Positions 7,789 to 16,188 of a stretch of DNA of 64,000 bases are shown here, in pieces. The notes beneath the pieces are model-generated. The model did not search any database, was not told the origin of the DNA, and saw only the letters and a program-made list of their open reading frames with translations. Every line of letters begins with the position of its first letter. Position 1 is the first letter of the stretch. The translations under genes and the position numbers were made by a program. Location of the stretch: positions 186,001-250,000 of the forward strand of contig NZ_BKBA01000003.1 of assembly GCF_007992835.1 (NCBI RefSeq). Reading direction: 5' to 3'. Source of the DNA: Knoellia locipacati. GTDB lineage: Bacteria; Actinomycetota; Actinomycetes; Actinomycetales; Dermatophilaceae.

Positions 7789-9893
7789 TGGCTCAGCGAC
7801 GCATCAGGATCGGGATCGACACCGGCGGCACGTTCACGGACGTGGTGGCCTTCGACGAGGACTCGGGGGATCTCGTCACGACGAAGACCCCCAGCACCCC
7901 CAGCAACCCCGCCGACGGGTTCATCAACGGCATCGACAAGGTGCTCGGTCTGATGGAGGCCAGCGGCGACGACATCACCGCCGTCTGCCACGGCACCACG
8001 GTGGCGACCAACAAGCTCCTCGAGGGCAAGGTCGAGCAGCTCGGGTTCATCACGACCGAGGGCTACGAGTTCATGCTCGAGATCGCCCGCCAGGCCGTGC
8101 CCGACGGCTACGGCAACTCCTACTTCTGGGTCAAGCCGGCGCGCATCGTCCCCGCCGAGTCGGTCCGCACCGTCGGTGGCCGCTTCGACTTCGAGGGCAA
8201 CGAGATCCGCCCCTTCGACGAGGAGAGCGCCGTCGCCGCGGCCCGCTGGTTCAAGGACCAGGGCATCACGACGATCGGCGTCTGCTTCCTGCACTCCTAC
8301 GCCAACGACGAGCACGAGCTGCGGATGCGCGAGATCCTGCGCGAGGAGCACCCCGAGGCGATCGTGTCGATCTCGAGCGAGGTGCTGCGCGAGTACCGCG
8401 AGTACGAGCGTTCGATGACCACCCTCGTCGACGCCGCGGTCAAGCCCAACGTCAGCCGCTACGTCACCAACATCCACGAGCGGCTCGACGGCTTCACCCA
8501 GGGCTCCGGCCGCCAGATCCCCTTCTACATCATGAAGTCCAACGGTGGCGTCCTCTCCGCGGACGAGGTCGTGCACCAGCCGATCACGACGACGATGTCC
8601 GGCCCCGCCGCCGGTGCGCTCGGCGCCGCGCTCATCGCGCAGAAGGCCGGCTTCGACAAGATCCTCACCTGTGACGGTGGCGGCACCTCGACCGACGTCT
8701 CCGTCGTCCTCGACGGCGAGCCCACCCTCACGACCGAGGGCACCGTCGGCGCCTACCCGAGCAAGATCCCGATGATCGACGTCGTCACCGTCGGCGCGGG
8801 CGGCGGCTCGATCGCTTGGGTCTCGCCCGAGGGCGCCCTCAAGGTCGGCCCGCACTCGGCCGGCGCCGACCCGGGCCCGCTCTGCTACGGCAAGGGCGGC
8901 ACCGAGCCGACCATCACCGACGCGCACGTCACCCTCGGCCGGATCCCGCCGCACCTCCTCGGCGGTGAGATCCCGCTCGACGTGGAGGCCGCGCGCACCG
9001 GCGTGCAGGCCCTCGCCGAGCGGCTCGGTCTCGACTTCGAGCGCTGCGCCACCGGCATCCTCGAGATCTCCGCGTGGAACCAGGCCAACGCCCTGCGCCA
9101 GGTGAGCGTCAAGCGTGGGCTCGACGTCCGCGACTTCATGCTCACCACCTTCGGCGGCTCCGGCTCGCTGCTCGCCTGCCGCCTCGTCGACATCCTCGAC
9201 CTCGCCGGTGTCGTCGTCCCGCCGAACCCGGGCAACGTCAGCGCCTTCGGCCTGCTCACCGTCGACGTCAAGAACGACTACGTGCAGACGCAGGTCGCCA
9301 AGCAGGCCGCGCTCGACCACGCCGCGATCGAGAAGACCTTCTCCTCGCTCACCGAGCGCGCCGCCGCCGCCCTGTCCAAGGAGGGCTTCGCCGCGGAGGA
9401 GCACCAGTTCACCCGCACCGTCGACCTGCGCTACTTCGGCCAGGCCTACGAGGTCCGCGTCAACGCACCGACCGACGCCGCCATCGACGACGCGTATGCC
9501 GCGAAGGTCGCAGAGGCCTTCCACGACGAGCACCGCCAGCTCTACGGCTACGACTTCCGGAACGACCCGACTCAGCAGGTCGAGTGGGTCAACCTGCGCG
9601 TCACCGGCGTCGGCCCGATCACGCGCCCCGAGCTGCAGGAGCTGGCCCCCGTCGCCGACGACGCAGGCTCGGTCGAGGACCGTGCCCGCCGCTCGACCCG
9701 TGAGGTCTGCTTCGACGCCGAGGACGGCTACGTCGAGACCGGCGTCTGGTGGCGCCCCGATCTCGCCGTCGGCGACACGATCACCGGCCCGGCGATCATC
9801 GAGGAGTTCGGCTCCACGGTCCCCGTGCACCCCGGCTTCGTCGTCCGCGTCGACACCTACGGCAACCTCGTCATCACCAAGGAGGACAAGTGA
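7788..9893 (+). CDS. Hydantoinase/oxoprolinase A subunit (HyuA family)
   Basis: A 701-residue protein of the ATP-dependent hydantoinase/oxoprolinase/acetone carboxylase beta group. The N-terminal ATPase-fold signature GIDTGGTFTDVV is at residues 9-20. DGGGTSTDVS (about 300-310) and a Gly-rich VGAGGGS loop mark the second half of the actin-like fold. Such subunits phosphorylate a carbonyl oxygen to drive ring opening or carboxylation together with a B subunit, which follows directly. The substrate cannot be read from sequence; a cyclic ureide or amide is expected from the context. The ATG has no Shine-Dalgarno and lies directly behind the inverted CAGAGATT motif. Confidence 0.87.
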   Translation: MAQRRIRIGIDTGGTFTDVVAFDEDSGDLVTTKTPSTPSNPADGFINGIDKVLGLMEASGDDITAVCHGTTVATNKLLEGKVEQLGFITTEGYEFMLEIARQAVPDGYGNSYFWVKPARIVPAESVRTVGGRFDFEGNEIRPFDEESAVAAARWFKDQGITTIGVCFLHSYANDEHELRMREILREEHPEAIVSISSEVLREYREYERSMTTLVDAAVKPNVSRYVTNIHERLDGFTQGSGRQIPFYIMKSNGGVLSADEVVHQPITTTMSGPAAGALGAALIAQKAGFDKILTCDGGGTSTDVSVVLDGEPTLTTEGTVGAYPSKIPMIDVVTVGAGGGSIAWVSPEGALKVGPHSAGADPGPLCYGKGGTEPTITDAHVTLGRIPPHLLGGEIPLDVEAARTGVQALAERLGLDFERCATGILEISAWNQANALRQVSVKRGLDVRDFMLTTFGGSGSLLACRLVDILDLAGVVVPPNPGNVSAFGLLTVDVKNDYVQTQVAKQAALDHAAIEKTFSSLTERAAAALSKEGFAAEEHQFTRTVDLRYFGQAYEVRVNAPTDAAIDDAYAAKVAEAFHDEHRQLYGYDFRNDPTQQVEWVNLRVTGVGPITRPELQELAPVADDAGSVEDRARRSTREVCFDAEDGYVETGVWWRPDLAVGDTITGPAIIEEFGSTVPVHPGFVVRVDTYGNLVITKEDK

Positions 9894-11887
9894 GCACCAC
9901 GTCCGCTGCGCCCCAGGCCACGCCGGCCACCCCAGCCGCGCCGGCCGCGTCGGGAAACCCCGCCGGCCTGCCCACGGCATACGAGCACGGCAAGCGGCTC
10001 ACCGAGCCCGGAAGCACCGTCGACCCGATCCTCGTCGAGATCGTCCAGGGCACCCTGGCGAGCGTCGAGATGGAGGTCGAGACCTCGATCGCCCGCACCT
10101 CGCGCTCCCCCATGATCCGCGACGCCCACGACTTCCGCGCCGGCATCCACGACCGCCAGCTGCGCAAGCTCACCGGCCGCTCGTACTCGGCGCTCGTCCA
10201 CCCGATCGCGCGGGACTTCCCGCTCGAGGAGATGAACGAGGGCGACGTCTTCTTCCACAACGACGTCTACGAGTCCGAGGGTGGCATCGGCCACCTCCCC
10301 GACCTCTGCGTCACCGTGCCCGTCTTCCACGACGGCGAGGTCGTCGCGTTCGTCCAGGCCTTCGGCCACCACGACGACATCGGCGGCGCCTGCCCCGGCT
10401 CCATGCCCAGCGGCGCGCAGTCGGTCTTCGAGGAGGGCCTGTCGGTCCCCCCGATCAAGCTGTGGGACGCCGGCGTGCCCAACAAGGCCGCGCTGCGGAT
10501 CATGACGCGCAACTCGCGCATGCCCGACAGCCTCGCCGCCGACCTCGACGCCGAGTGCTCCGCCTGCCTCATGGGTGCCCGCCGGCTCTCGGACCTGTTC
10601 GCGCGCTACGGCCGTGACAGCGTGGAAGCGGCGTTCGACGCGATCCTCGACAGCACGACGGAGACCTACCGTCGCGAGATCCTGTCGAAGATCCCCGCTG
10701 GCACCTACGTCTGGGAGGACTACGCCGAGCACGACGGCGTCGACGAGCCGATGCTGCACACGCAGCGCATCACGCTCACCAAGGTCGACGACGCACCCGC
10801 CGACCCGGATACGAACTTCACCGGCGGCGCACGACTCATCGTCGACTTCACCGGCACCGCGAAGCAGGCCAAGGGCCCGATCAACCACTGCGGCGACTAC
10901 GTCGGTGGCAACTTCCTCAAGAAGTGGCTCGCGCCGATCCTGCGCAACCTCGCCGACACCCCCGAGCGGATGGCCGAGCTCGACGTCAACGAGGGCATCG
11001 TGCCGCTCATCGAGATGCGCTTCCCCGAGAAGGGCACGCTGCTCACGCCGATCTACCCCGCGCCGACCAACGCCCGTACGTTCGTCATCCTGCGCCTGCT
11101 CGGTGTCCTCGGCGGCGTCGTCGCCAAGGCCGTCGACGGCAAGATGCCGGCCGACCAGGAGACGATCCGCTACACCGGCGTCTACGGCAAGGACCGCGAC
11201 GGCAACGACTACCTCATGCGCGAGGTGCTCGGCGGTGGCTCCGGCGGTCGCTACTACGCCGACGGCGAGGACACCATCCACGTCGTCCCGGACTCGCGGA
11301 ACCTCCCGACCGAGTTCACCGAGTCGCGCTTCCCGTTCATCGTCGAGCGCCTCGGCCTCGCCGTGGACTCCGGTGGCGCCGGGCGCTACCGCGGCGGCCT
11401 GGGCTACGAGAAGCACATCCGGATGCTCCAGGACGCGAACTTCATGTCCATCGCCGACCGCTCGATCCTCGCCTGCTGGGGCGTCAAGGGTGGCAAGGCC
11501 GGTATGCCGTTCCACGTCACCATCGACGTGGGTGGGCCCGACGAGCGCGTCGTCGACGCCCTCGCCGACGCCGAGCCGGTCAAGGCCGGGCAGGTCATCC
11601 GCATCCGCACCACCGGTGGTGGCGGTTGGGGCGACCCGCTCGAGCGCCCCCTCGACGAGGTCGAGCGCGACCTCCGCTGGGGCAAGGTGTCCTTCGACGG
11701 TGCGCGGACGGCATACGGCGTCGTCGCCACGGGCGGCAAGGACGACGTGAGCATCGACGTCGAAGCGAGCGAGTCGCTTCGTGCGCAGATGCGCGAGCAG
11801 CGTTCGGACGAGCCGTTCTTCGACCGCGGCCCCGGCTACGCCCAGCTGGCGGACGGCGCCACGGCCAGCGAGTACGACTGGATGTGA
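9890..11887 (+). CDS. Hydantoinase/oxoprolinase B subunit (HyuB family)
   Basis: A 665-residue partner of HyuA. The GTG start at 9890 overlaps the HyuA stop (GTGA) and follows AAGGAGG (9879-9885). The first ~35 residues are an Ala/Pro/Thr-rich leader outside the family core, which begins near DPILVEIVQG. Family hallmarks include HNDVYESEGGIGHLPDL, GHHDDIGG and the C-terminal RTTGGGGWGDPLERP. HyuB carries the hydrolytic or carboxylating chemistry after ATP-dependent activation by HyuA. With HyuA it forms the centre of the second operon of the catabolic region. Confidence 0.87.
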   Translation: MSTTSAAPQATPATPAAPAASGNPAGLPTAYEHGKRLTEPGSTVDPILVEIVQGTLASVEMEVETSIARTSRSPMIRDAHDFRAGIHDRQLRKLTGRSYSALVHPIARDFPLEEMNEGDVFFHNDVYESEGGIGHLPDLCVTVPVFHDGEVVAFVQAFGHHDDIGGACPGSMPSGAQSVFEEGLSVPPIKLWDAGVPNKAALRIMTRNSRMPDSLAADLDAECSACLMGARRLSDLFARYGRDSVEAAFDAILDSTTETYRREILSKIPAGTYVWEDYAEHDGVDEPMLHTQRITLTKVDDAPADPDTNFTGGARLIVDFTGTAKQAKGPINHCGDYVGGNFLKKWLAPILRNLADTPERMAELDVNEGIVPLIEMRFPEKGTLLTPIYPAPTNARTFVILRLLGVLGGVVAKAVDGKMPADQETIRYTGVYGKDRDGNDYLMREVLGGGSGGRYYADGEDTIHVVPDSRNLPTEFTESRFPFIVERLGLAVDSGGAGRYRGGLGYEKHIRMLQDANFMSIADRSILACWGVKGGKAGMPFHVTIDVGGPDERVVDALADAEPVKAGQVIRIRTTGGGGWGDPLERPLDEVERDLRWGKVSFDGARTAYGVVATGGKDDVSIDVEASESLRAQMREQRSDEPFFDRGPGYAQLADGATASEYDWM

Positions 11888-11894
11888 CCGGTCG

Positions 11895-12764
11895 ATGACC
11901 GAGGTGCTCGTCATCGGCGCGGCCGGCAAGACCGGTCGCGCCGTGACGCGCGCGCTGCTGGCGCGTGGGGTCACCGTGCGGGCTGCGGTCCGTCCCGGGT
12001 CGAGCAGTGCGGTGTATGCCGGCGTGCCCGGTCCCGGGACCGACGCGGCTCCCGAGGTCCACACCGTCCCCGTGGACCTCGAGTCCGGGGCCGGGCTGCC
12101 GGTCGCGATGGCCGGCGTCAGCGGGGTCTACCACCTCGCACCCAACGTCCACCCCGACGAGGTCGGGATCGCGAGACGGGTCGCGGAAGCCGCTGTGGCA
12201 GAGGGCGTCTCACGCTTCGCCTTCCACTCCGTGCTGCACCCGGACGACGCGTCGATGCCCCACCACCTGCGCAAGGCCGAGGCCGAGCGTGAGATCCGGT
12301 CGTTCGTCAGGACCGCCACGGTCCTGCGTCCGGCGGCGTACCACCAGAACCTCGTCGACGCCGCTCTCGCGGGACGGATGGTCGTCCCCTACTCGCTCGA
12401 CTCGGCGTTCACGAACGTCGACCTCGACGACGTGGCCGAGGTGGCGGCGCTCGTGCTCTGCGACGGCAGGCTCGAGGACGAGACCCTCGACCTCGCCGGT
12501 CCCGAGGCCCTCACCGTCCGGGAGATGGCCGCGCGGGCCACGGCCGTCCTGGGTCGTCCGGTCGAGGCAGCGGAGCTCTCCCGTGACACCTGGACCACGG
12601 GTCCCGGCGCATCGCTCACGGCGCAGGCCCGCGACGACCTGCTGGCGATGTTCCGGTCCTACGACCGCGACGGGCTCGTCGGCGGCGTCGGCACGCTGCG
12701 TGACCTCCTCGGACGCGAGCCGCGCACCTGGACCGACGTGCTCGCCGACGCCGCCACTGCCTGA
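11895..12764 (+). CDS. NmrA-like NAD(P)-binding reductase/regulatory protein
   Basis: A 289-residue atypical short-chain dehydrogenase. It has an N-terminal Rossmann nucleotide-binding motif (VIGAAGKTGRAVTRAL, residues 5-20) but no obvious Tyr-x-x-x-Lys catalytic pair, as in NmrA/azoreductase-like proteins. The ATG at 11895 is used because it directly precedes the motif; it starts 7 bp after hyuB stops, so it is likely co-transcribed. The function in the pathway is unknown; a redox or sensor role is possible. Confidence 0.75.
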   Translation: MTEVLVIGAAGKTGRAVTRALLARGVTVRAAVRPGSSSAVYAGVPGPGTDAAPEVHTVPVDLESGAGLPVAMAGVSGVYHLAPNVHPDEVGIARRVAEAAVAEGVSRFAFHSVLHPDDASMPHHLRKAEAEREIRSFVRTATVLRPAAYHQNLVDAALAGRMVVPYSLDSAFTNVDLDDVAEVAALVLCDGRLEDETLDLAGPEALTVREMAARATAVLGRPVEAAELSRDTWTTGPGASLTAQARDDLLAMFRSYDRDGLVGGVGTLRDLLGREPRTWTDVLADAATA

Positions 12765-12851
12765 CCCCGCACCTCCGGGTCATCCGCGGGGCCTAGGCGT
12801 GCGTCGCGACCGGCGCTAGCGTTGACGGACGTCCGCAGCGGGAGGCCCGGG

Positions 12852-13361
12852 ATGGATGTGTCGACGTTCTATGCGCTGTTCTCCGCCACGTGCTTCACGC
12901 TCGTCGGGCTGTGGTGGACCGTCGTCCAGCGGCACGAGGCGTGGCTGCGAACCCCGCACGGCCGGCGCGACGCGGGTGGCATCTACCTCGCGTTCCTCCT
13001 CCCCGCACTCATGGGGCTCTTCGCGCAGGTCGGCGGGACCGAGAACCCGGCGATCTGGCGGGTGAGCTTCGTCGTCGTGGCGCTCATCGGGTGCTGGTCG
13101 ACGCTGCGGCTCCTCCAGCGCTCGCGGGCCGACGGGGACTCGGGCCTGTTCGCCCGGCACCGCTGGATCGCCGCGACGATCTACCTGCTCATCGCGGTGC
13201 TCGGAGTGGCACCCGAGATCGTGGAGCCGCTGGGGGTCACCCCGCTCCAGGCGGAGGCGACGCTGCTCATCCTCCTCGTGGCCCTGGCCCACTGGCTCGT
13301 CTGGGAGTTCATGACGCACGCCGAGCCCGAGGCCGACCGCGACCCGTCGTCCGGCATCTGA
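12852..13361 (+). CDS. Small integral membrane protein, four predicted helices
   Basis: A 169-residue protein with four hydrophobic stretches (about residues 5-22, 40-56, 68-85 and 110-150) joined by charged loops, no signal peptide and no recognised family. It has its own promoter-like TAGCGT (12817-12822) and a good Shine-Dalgarno GGGAGG (12840-12845). It lies between the HyuAB operon and a guanine deaminase-like gene, but nothing in the sequence ties it to either. Confidence 0.7.
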   Translation: MDVSTFYALFSATCFTLVGLWWTVVQRHEAWLRTPHGRRDAGGIYLAFLLPALMGLFAQVGGTENPAIWRVSFVVVALIGCWSTLRLLQRSRADGDSGLFARHRWIAATIYLLIAVLGVAPEIVEPLGVTPLQAEATLLILLVALAHWLVWEFMTHAEPEADRDPSSGI

Positions 13362-13418
13362 GGGGCGGGCCACCGGCCCCGACCCCGGCCACCGGGGTGC
13401 CGGTGGCACCATGAGCCG

Positions 13419-13895
13419 GTGACCGACCACCAGACCTTCCTCGACCGCGCCGTCGACCTCGCCATCGCCAACGTCGCCGACGGCGGCGGCCCGTTCGGAG
13501 CGGTCGTCGTACGCGACGGCGTCATCGTCGGCGAGGGAGCCAACCGCGTCACGGCCACGCTCGACCCGACGGCGCATGCCGAGGTCGTCGCGATCCGCGC
13601 CGCCTGTCAGGCCGTCGGCGACTTCTCGCTCGAGGGCGCCACGGTCTACGCGTCGTGCGAGCCCTGCCCCCTCTGCCTCTCCGCGGCGCTGTGGGCCCGG
13701 GTCGACGCCGTCGTGCACGCCGCCGACCGGCACGCCGCTGCGGGGGCCGGCTTCGACGACGCCGAGTTCCACGGCCTCCTCGACCCCTCGCCCGACCTCG
13801 ACGCGTGGCCGCTGCGTCGTGTCCACCTGCCGACACTACGGTCGGACGAGCCCTTCGCCGCCTGGACCGCGACGGCCGACCGCACGGCCTACTGA
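13419..13895 (+). CDS. guaD: Guanine deaminase-type nucleobase deaminase
   Basis: A 158-residue cytidine deaminase-fold enzyme. Zinc ligands and the catalytic Glu are in TAHAEV (His53, Glu55) and CEPCPLC (Cys80, Cys83). Overall order, the AGFDDAEF segment after the zinc site and the C-terminal W-x(n)-Y ending resemble Bacillus GuaD, which converts guanine to xanthine. Length agrees (GuaD about 156). The start is GTG 13419. Related deaminases act on cytosine or tRNA adenosine, so cytosine deaminase feeding uracil to the pathway is an alternative that fits the neighbourhood. Confidence 0.78.
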   Translation: MTDHQTFLDRAVDLAIANVADGGGPFGAVVVRDGVIVGEGANRVTATLDPTAHAEVVAIRAACQAVGDFSLEGATVYASCEPCPLCLSAALWARVDAVVHAADRHAAAGAGFDDAEFHGLLDPSPDLDAWPLRRVHLPTLRSDEPFAAWTATADRTAY

Positions 13896-13948
13896 GCCTT
13901 TCCACCGGTCGACCCTCATCCGGTCGCAGGTGCGCTATCTTGTCTCGC

Positions 13949-14293
13949 ATGGTACCCGGCGACGACGCCATCCTGACGCACCTGCGGCGCGGTGCGCTGG
14001 AGTACTGCGTGCTCGCCATGCTGCGCGACGACGAGCTCTACGGCCTCGACATCGCTCGCCGGCTCAGCACCGACGGGATCCTCCTCTCCGGCGAGGGCAC
14101 GCTCTACCCACTCCTCGCACGGCTCCGCAAGGCCGGGCTGGTGGACACGACGTGGCGCGAGTCCGCCGAGGGCCCGCCCCGGCGCTACTACGTCCTCACC
14201 CGCGACGGGCGCGCCGCTCTCGACACCTTCACCCGCACCTGGAAGCCGTTCCGGGACGCGGTCGACTCCGCCATCCAAGGGGGCCCAGCATGA
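13949..14293 (+). CDS. PadR-family transcriptional regulator
   Basis: A 114-residue winged-helix repressor: ALEYCVLAMLRDDELYGLDI (helix-turn-helix), GEGTLYPLLARLRKAGLV and the beta-wing RRYYVLTRDGR, all typical of PadR. TATCTT at 13936-13941 lies 7 nt before the ATG, so the message is probably leaderless. It overlaps the following HAAS-domain membrane gene (ATGA), the usual pairing in which PadR represses its own operon. A role in regulating the catabolic genes cannot be judged. Confidence 0.88.
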   Translation: MVPGDDAILTHLRRGALEYCVLAMLRDDELYGLDIARRLSTDGILLSGEGTLYPLLARLRKAGLVDTTWRESAEGPPRRYYVLTRDGRAALDTFTRTWKPFRDAVDSAIQGGPA

Positions 14294-14904
14294 CTCCAGC
14301 CACGACCCACCCGCTCGCGGCTGCTTGGCTGCGTGACCTCGAGCTGCTGCTCCACGGCGTCGATCCGGGCGAACGCGCCGAGGTCCTCGCCGGCGTCCAC
14401 GAGCACCTCGACGCGAGCCTGCGTCGGGACGCGTCCGAGGACGACGTCCGCCGGGTCCTGACCGAGCTCGGCTCACCGCAGTCGGTCGCCGATGAGGCGT
14501 ATGCCGGCCGCCCCGCGACCGTTGTCGTCCCGTCTCCGCGTCGCCCCGCGTCGCCGTGGACCGCGGTTCTCGCAACTGCCGGGAATGCTTTCGCGCTCCT
14601 CCTCCTGCTACCGCTGGTCACCTTCGGGATCTCGGCTGCGTCAAGCCTCCTGTTCGCCTTCCCCGTCTTCGTCCTGCCATGGCTCGTGGTGTGCGTCCTC
14701 ACGGCGATGAGCGCACGGTGGAATCCACGTGAGAAGGCGATATCGGCGCTCGTCATCCCCACGACAGTCGTCGCAGTGACACTGGTCATCGGGATCATGA
14801 TGGCGCTCATCGGTCCGCACCCCGTCAACCTCGTGCCCACGTTGGCCGTGCTCGGTGCAGCCCTGTGCGTCCTCGTCCGGCTGGGACGCAGCGCGCTGCG
14901 CTGA
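14290..14904 (+). CDS. HAAS-domain membrane protein paired with PadR
   Basis: A 204-residue protein. The N-terminal ~75 residues form a HAAS signalling-type helical domain (WLRDLELLLHGVDPGERAEV, then VLTELGSPQSVADEAY), followed by a short Pro/Arg linker and four hydrophobic helices (about 97-120, 122-143, 155-172 and 180-197). PadR-HAAS gene pairs are common in actinobacteria and are thought to sense envelope or ligand signals. It starts inside the PadR stop codon. Confidence 0.75.
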   Translation: MTPATTHPLAAAWLRDLELLLHGVDPGERAEVLAGVHEHLDASLRRDASEDDVRRVLTELGSPQSVADEAYAGRPATVVVPSPRRPASPWTAVLATAGNAFALLLLLPLVTFGISAASSLLFAFPVFVLPWLVVCVLTAMSARWNPREKAISALVIPTTVVAVTLVIGIMMALIGPHPVNLVPTLAVLGAALCVLVRLGRSALR

Positions 14905-15015
14905 GGTGAGCACACGGCATACGGCTGGGTTTTGGCAGAAGGTGACACGCTGCGGGGTCCGTCTTGCCACGACCTGCCCGATCACGAGAGCAACCGCGCT
15001 CCCTAGGCTCGGGAC

Positions 15016-16188
15016 ATGACCGGACCCCTGCAGGACATCACCGTCGTCGACCTGTCCCGAGCTCTCGCCGGCCCGCACGCCGCGATGATGCTGGGCGACA
15101 TGGGTGCTCGCGTCATCAAAGTCGAGTCGCCCACGGGCGACGACACCCGGGGCTGGGGGCCACCCTTCGTCGGGCCCGAGGACGACCCGATCTCGACGTA
15201 CTTCCTCAGCGCCAACCGCAACAAGGAGTCGATCACCCTCGACCTCAAGTCCGACGACGGGCGCGACGTCCTCACGAGGCTCGTGCAGCGCGCCGACGTC
15301 CTCATCGAGAACTTCCGTCCGGGCGTCATGGACCGCCTCGGCTTCGGCAACGAGCGCCTCCACGAGCTCAACCCGCGCCTCGTCGTCCTGGCGATCAGCG
15401 GCTTCGGACACGACGGTCCGCAGGGCGGGCGCGCGGGCTACGACCAGATCGCGCAGGGTGAGGCCGGGCTCATGTCCGTCACCGGTCCCGACGCGGACAC
15501 CCCGCAGCGGGTCGGCGTCCCCATCGGCGACCTCCTCGCGGGCATGTACGGCGCCTACGGCGTCGTCTCCGCCCTCCACGAGCGCAACACCACCGGCACC
15601 GGACGCGTCGTGCGCACGTCGCTGCTCGCAGCGGTCGTCGGCGCGCACGCGTTCCAGGGCACGGCCTACACGGTCGCCGGACACGTCGGGCACGCCCAGG
15701 GCAACCACCACCCGGCCCTGTCGCCCTACGGCCTGTTCCACTGCGCCGACGGCGACGTCCAGGTCGCGTGCGGCAGCGAGTCGCTGTGGGTCAAGCTCGC
15801 CAACGCGTTCGGGATCGACCCTGCGACGCCGGGCATGGCGACCAACCGCGAGCGCGCGGCCAACCGCGACCGGGTGACCGCCGCCCTCAACGAGGCGTTC
15901 TCGACGTGGCGCCTCGACGACCTCCTCCCCCGGCTCGACGAGCTCGGCATCCCGGCCGGCGAGGTCCGCACCATCGACCGCGTCTACGACTGGGACCAGA
16001 CGCGGTCGCAGGGGCTCGTCCTCGATGTCGACCACCCCGTGCTCGGGTCGATCGAGATCCCCGGCCCGCCGATCCGCTTGGACGACAACGCCTTCGCCGG
16101 AGGTCGCGAGACGCACCTCGCGCCACCGATGCTGGGCCAGCACAACGAGAGCGTGCGCGCCTGGCTCGCCGACGAGGACCCGGCATGA
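15016..16188 (+). CDS. CaiB/BaiF family III CoA-transferase
   Basis: A 390-residue family III CoA-transferase. The catalytic Asp is in GVPIGDLLAGMYG (about residue 172), and the N-terminal VVDLSRALAGPHAAMMLGDMGA and ESPTGDDTR segments are family hallmarks. It moves CoA between carboxylic acids. TAGGCT at 15004-15009 sits 6 nt before the ATG, indicating a leaderless start and a new transcript after the PadR unit. It overlaps the fused carboxyltransferase by ATGA. If the region yields malonate, activation to malonyl-CoA is a plausible job, but this is inference. Confidence 0.85.
   Translation: MTGPLQDITVVDLSRALAGPHAAMMLGDMGARVIKVESPTGDDTRGWGPPFVGPEDDPISTYFLSANRNKESITLDLKSDDGRDVLTRLVQRADVLIENFRPGVMDRLGFGNERLHELNPRLVVLAISGFGHDGPQGGRAGYDQIAQGEAGLMSVTGPDADTPQRVGVPIGDLLAGMYGAYGVVSALHERNTTGTGRVVRTSLLAAVVGAHAFQGTAYTVAGHVGHAQGNHHPALSPYGLFHCADGDVQVACGSESLWVKLANAFGIDPATPGMATNRERAANRDRVTAALNEAFSTWRLDDLLPRLDELGIPAGEVRTIDRVYDWDQTRSQGLVLDVDHPVLGSIEIPGPPIRLDDNAFAGGRETHLAPPMLGQHNESVRAWLADEDPA

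Noticed and set aside
7444-7953. Open frames across the palindrome array
   Set aside because: Frames here repeat Cys/Ala/His low-complexity peptides dictated by the hairpins, have no ribosome site and overlap hyuA.
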